Assembly: GCF_004022215.1 (NCBI RefSeq)
Contig: NZ_SAUZ01000011.1
Span: forward strand, 62,001-126,000
Direction: 5' to 3'
From: Paenirhodobacter populi
Lineage (GTDB): Bacteria; Pseudomonadota; Alphaproteobacteria; Rhodobacterales; Rhodobacteraceae
DNA length: 64,000 nt
Shown here piece by piece: positions 62,833 through 64,000 of this stretch. A program made the translations under genes and the position numbers. Position 1 is the stretch's first letter. Every line of letters begins with the position of its first letter. The notes beneath the pieces were generated by a model that saw only the letters and a list, made by a program, of their open reading frames with translations, did not search any database and was not told the origin of the DNA.

Positions 62833-63873
62833 TCAGAACGGCATGGGATGGTCGCGGTGGACCTGATCAATCGCCTCCAGCACCGGCTGCGGCAGGTCGA
62901 ATCCCGCCGCGTCGAGCGATTTTTCCAGCTGCGCGCAGGATGTCGCCCCGATGATCGGGATGATCGGAAAGGGCCGCGTCCGCAGCCAGGCGATGGCCAT
63001 GGTCACCGGGTCGATCCCGGCCTCGCGCGCGATGGCGACATAACGGTCGGCGATCTCGAAGGCGCGCGGCCGCGCCCGTCCGCCCAGATCGGGCGTGCGC
63101 GACATGCGCGAGCCCGCAGGCACCGCGCCGCCAGAATATTTCCCGCTCAGCATCCCGGCGGCAAGGGGCGTATAGGCCAGCAGCGTGACCTTTTCCTGCT
63201 GGCCCAGCTCGGCCAGATCGGTGTCGTAAAGGCGGCACATCAGCGAATATTCGTTCTGGATCGATACCGCACGCGGCCCCGGCCCGGCCAGACGCAGCCA
63301 TTCCGCCATGCCCCAGGTGGTTTCGTTCGACAGGCCGAAATGGCGGATCTTGCCCTCGGCCACCAGATCGGCCAGCACGGCGAGGCAGGCGGCCATGTCC
63401 TCCTCGACCTCGGCTTTCGAGGGCTGCTTGCGCGGATCGAAATCCCAATTCTGGCGGAAGGAATAGCTGCCGCGCTGCGGCCAGTGGAATTGGTAGAGAT
63501 CGACGTAATCCGTCCGCAGCCTGCGCAACGAGGCTTCGAGCGCGCGGCGGATCGAGGCGGGCGTGATCCCCTCGCCGTCGCGCACCTGCCTGCGCCCCTC
63601 GCCGGTGATCTTCGTCGCCAGAACGAAGGCATCCCGCCGGCCCGTCTTGGCGATCCAGCTGCCGATATAATCCTCGGTCAGGCCGATGGTTTCGGCGCTG
63701 ACGGGGTTGGTGGGATACATTTCCGCCGTGTCGATGAAGTCGATGCCGCGGCCGAGCGCGAGGTCGATCTGGGCATGGGCCTCGGCCTCGGTGTTCTGCG
63801 TGCCCCATGTCATCGTGCCGAGGCAAAGCTCCGAAACCATCACTCCGCTGCCGCCCAATTCGCGCTTTTCCAT
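62833..63873 (-). CDS. Aldo/keto reductase (Tas-like)
   Basis: 346 aa, the length of E. coli Tas. NADPH-dependent (alpha/beta)8 barrel. The tetrad is visible: Asp and Tyr in DFIDTAEMYP, Lys in LATKITGEG, His in YQFHWPQRGS. The start MEKRELGGSGVMVSELCLGT follows AGGGGA. Tas restores a function lost in tyrosine auxotrophs of E. coli; the natural substrate is unknown. Alone on its strand. Confidence 0.92.
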   Translation of the reverse strand: MEKRELGGSGVMVSELCLGTMTWGTQNTEAEAHAQIDLALGRGIDFIDTAEMYPTNPVSAETIGLTEDYIGSWIAKTGRRDAFVLATKITGEGRRQVRDGEGITPASIRRALEASLRRLRTDYVDLYQFHWPQRGSYSFRQNWDFDPRKQPSKAEVEEDMAACLAVLADLVAEGKIRHFGLSNETTWGMAEWLRLAGPGPRAVSIQNEYSLMCRLYDTDLAELGQQEKVTLLAYTPLAAGMLSGKYSGGAVPAGSRMSRTPDLGGRARPRAFEIADRYVAIAREAGIDPVTMAIAWLRTRPFPIIPIIGATSCAQLEKSLDAAGFDLPQPVLEAIDQVHRDHPMPF

Positions 63874-64000
63874 ATCGGTCCCCTGTCGTGTCGGCGCGAC
63901 CCTGCCACAGAGCGGGGCGGCGGAAAAGCCCCGATCCTGCCCCAACGTCAGTCGGCACGAAAGGCCCATCGACCGGCGCCAAGCGCGGGCGCCGCCGTTC
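63874..64000. other. Right edge of window
   Basis: 127 bases upstream of the aldo/keto reductase gene. I see no complete feature. Confidence 0.4.

Noticed and set aside
1-64000. CRISPR arrays, rRNA genes, further tRNAs
   Set aside because: No regularly spaced repeats, no rRNA signatures, and no tRNA other than selC were found by eye.

Overview
The window is high-GC chromosomal DNA from an alphaproteobacterium, most likely a member of the Rhodobacteraceae/Paracoccaceae. The assignment rests on gene content: CarD, a class I lysyl-tRNA synthetase, an ETC complex I subunit (NDUFS4-like), a SUV3-type helicase, DUF3572/DUF4153 proteins and a family of dispersed intergenic repeats. I cannot name the genus or species from sequence alone.

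Layout. (1) 1-11 kb is a selenocysteine locus. selD diverges from an overlapping operon fdnG-fdnH-fdnI-fdhE-selA-selB. fdnG has an in-frame UGA at 2566 followed by a bacterial SECIS hairpin with the geometry of the E. coli fdhF element. (2) 11-15 kb holds cysD-cysNC (sulfate activation) and a glycosyltransferase. (3) 15.2-16.7 kb is a gene-poor stretch that ends in selC, the UCA-anticodon tRNA-Sec, 29 nt before a second glycosyltransferase-like gene. Enzyme, cofactor-insertion machinery, selenium donor and tRNA are therefore all present within 17 kb. (4) 18-29 kb holds a large bitopic Pro/Ala-rich protein, a CPA2 cation/proton antiporter, carD, fdxA, an S4-domain protein, the SUV3-like helicase, a TPR protein, an SCP2 protein and an alpha/beta hydrolase. 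(5) 29.1-33.1 kb is a complete Anbu (bacterial proteasome homologue) operon: ATP-grasp, alpha-E, transglutaminase, Anbu. pepF and the ETC subunit follow.

(6) 36,034-45,867 is an integrated element of about 9.8 kb bounded by perfect 25-bp direct repeats. It carries a tyrosine integrase, an XRE repressor, two further HTH proteins, several small unknown genes, and a capsid/packaging module (connector, large terminase, HNH, major capsid, prohead protease, portal). It has no recognisable tail, lysis or replication genes. This matches the published idea of capsid-forming phage satellites (cf-PICIs) better than a full prophage, though a decayed prophage is not excluded. It sits at the 3' end of a beta-helix (pectate-lyase-fold) protein gene and regenerates that gene's last codons and stop.

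(7) 45.8-64 kb holds the beta-helix protein, lysK, a TerB-like protein, dacB, nadD, an H-NOX-like protein paired with a GGDEF protein (the H-NOX lacks the usual haem ligand), a DUF4153 membrane protein, a HAD phosphatase, DUF3572, a PleD-like double-receiver GGDEF protein without the phospho-acceptor Asp, an ECF sigma/anti-sigma-like/Spy-like/EF-hand group, a Nudix hydrolase, a lipocalin-like lipoprotein and a Tas-like aldo/keto reductase. Six copies of one intergenic repeat (GGGGGC hairpin plus CCCCCGGGATATTT) are scattered through the chromosomal part and absent from the integrated element.
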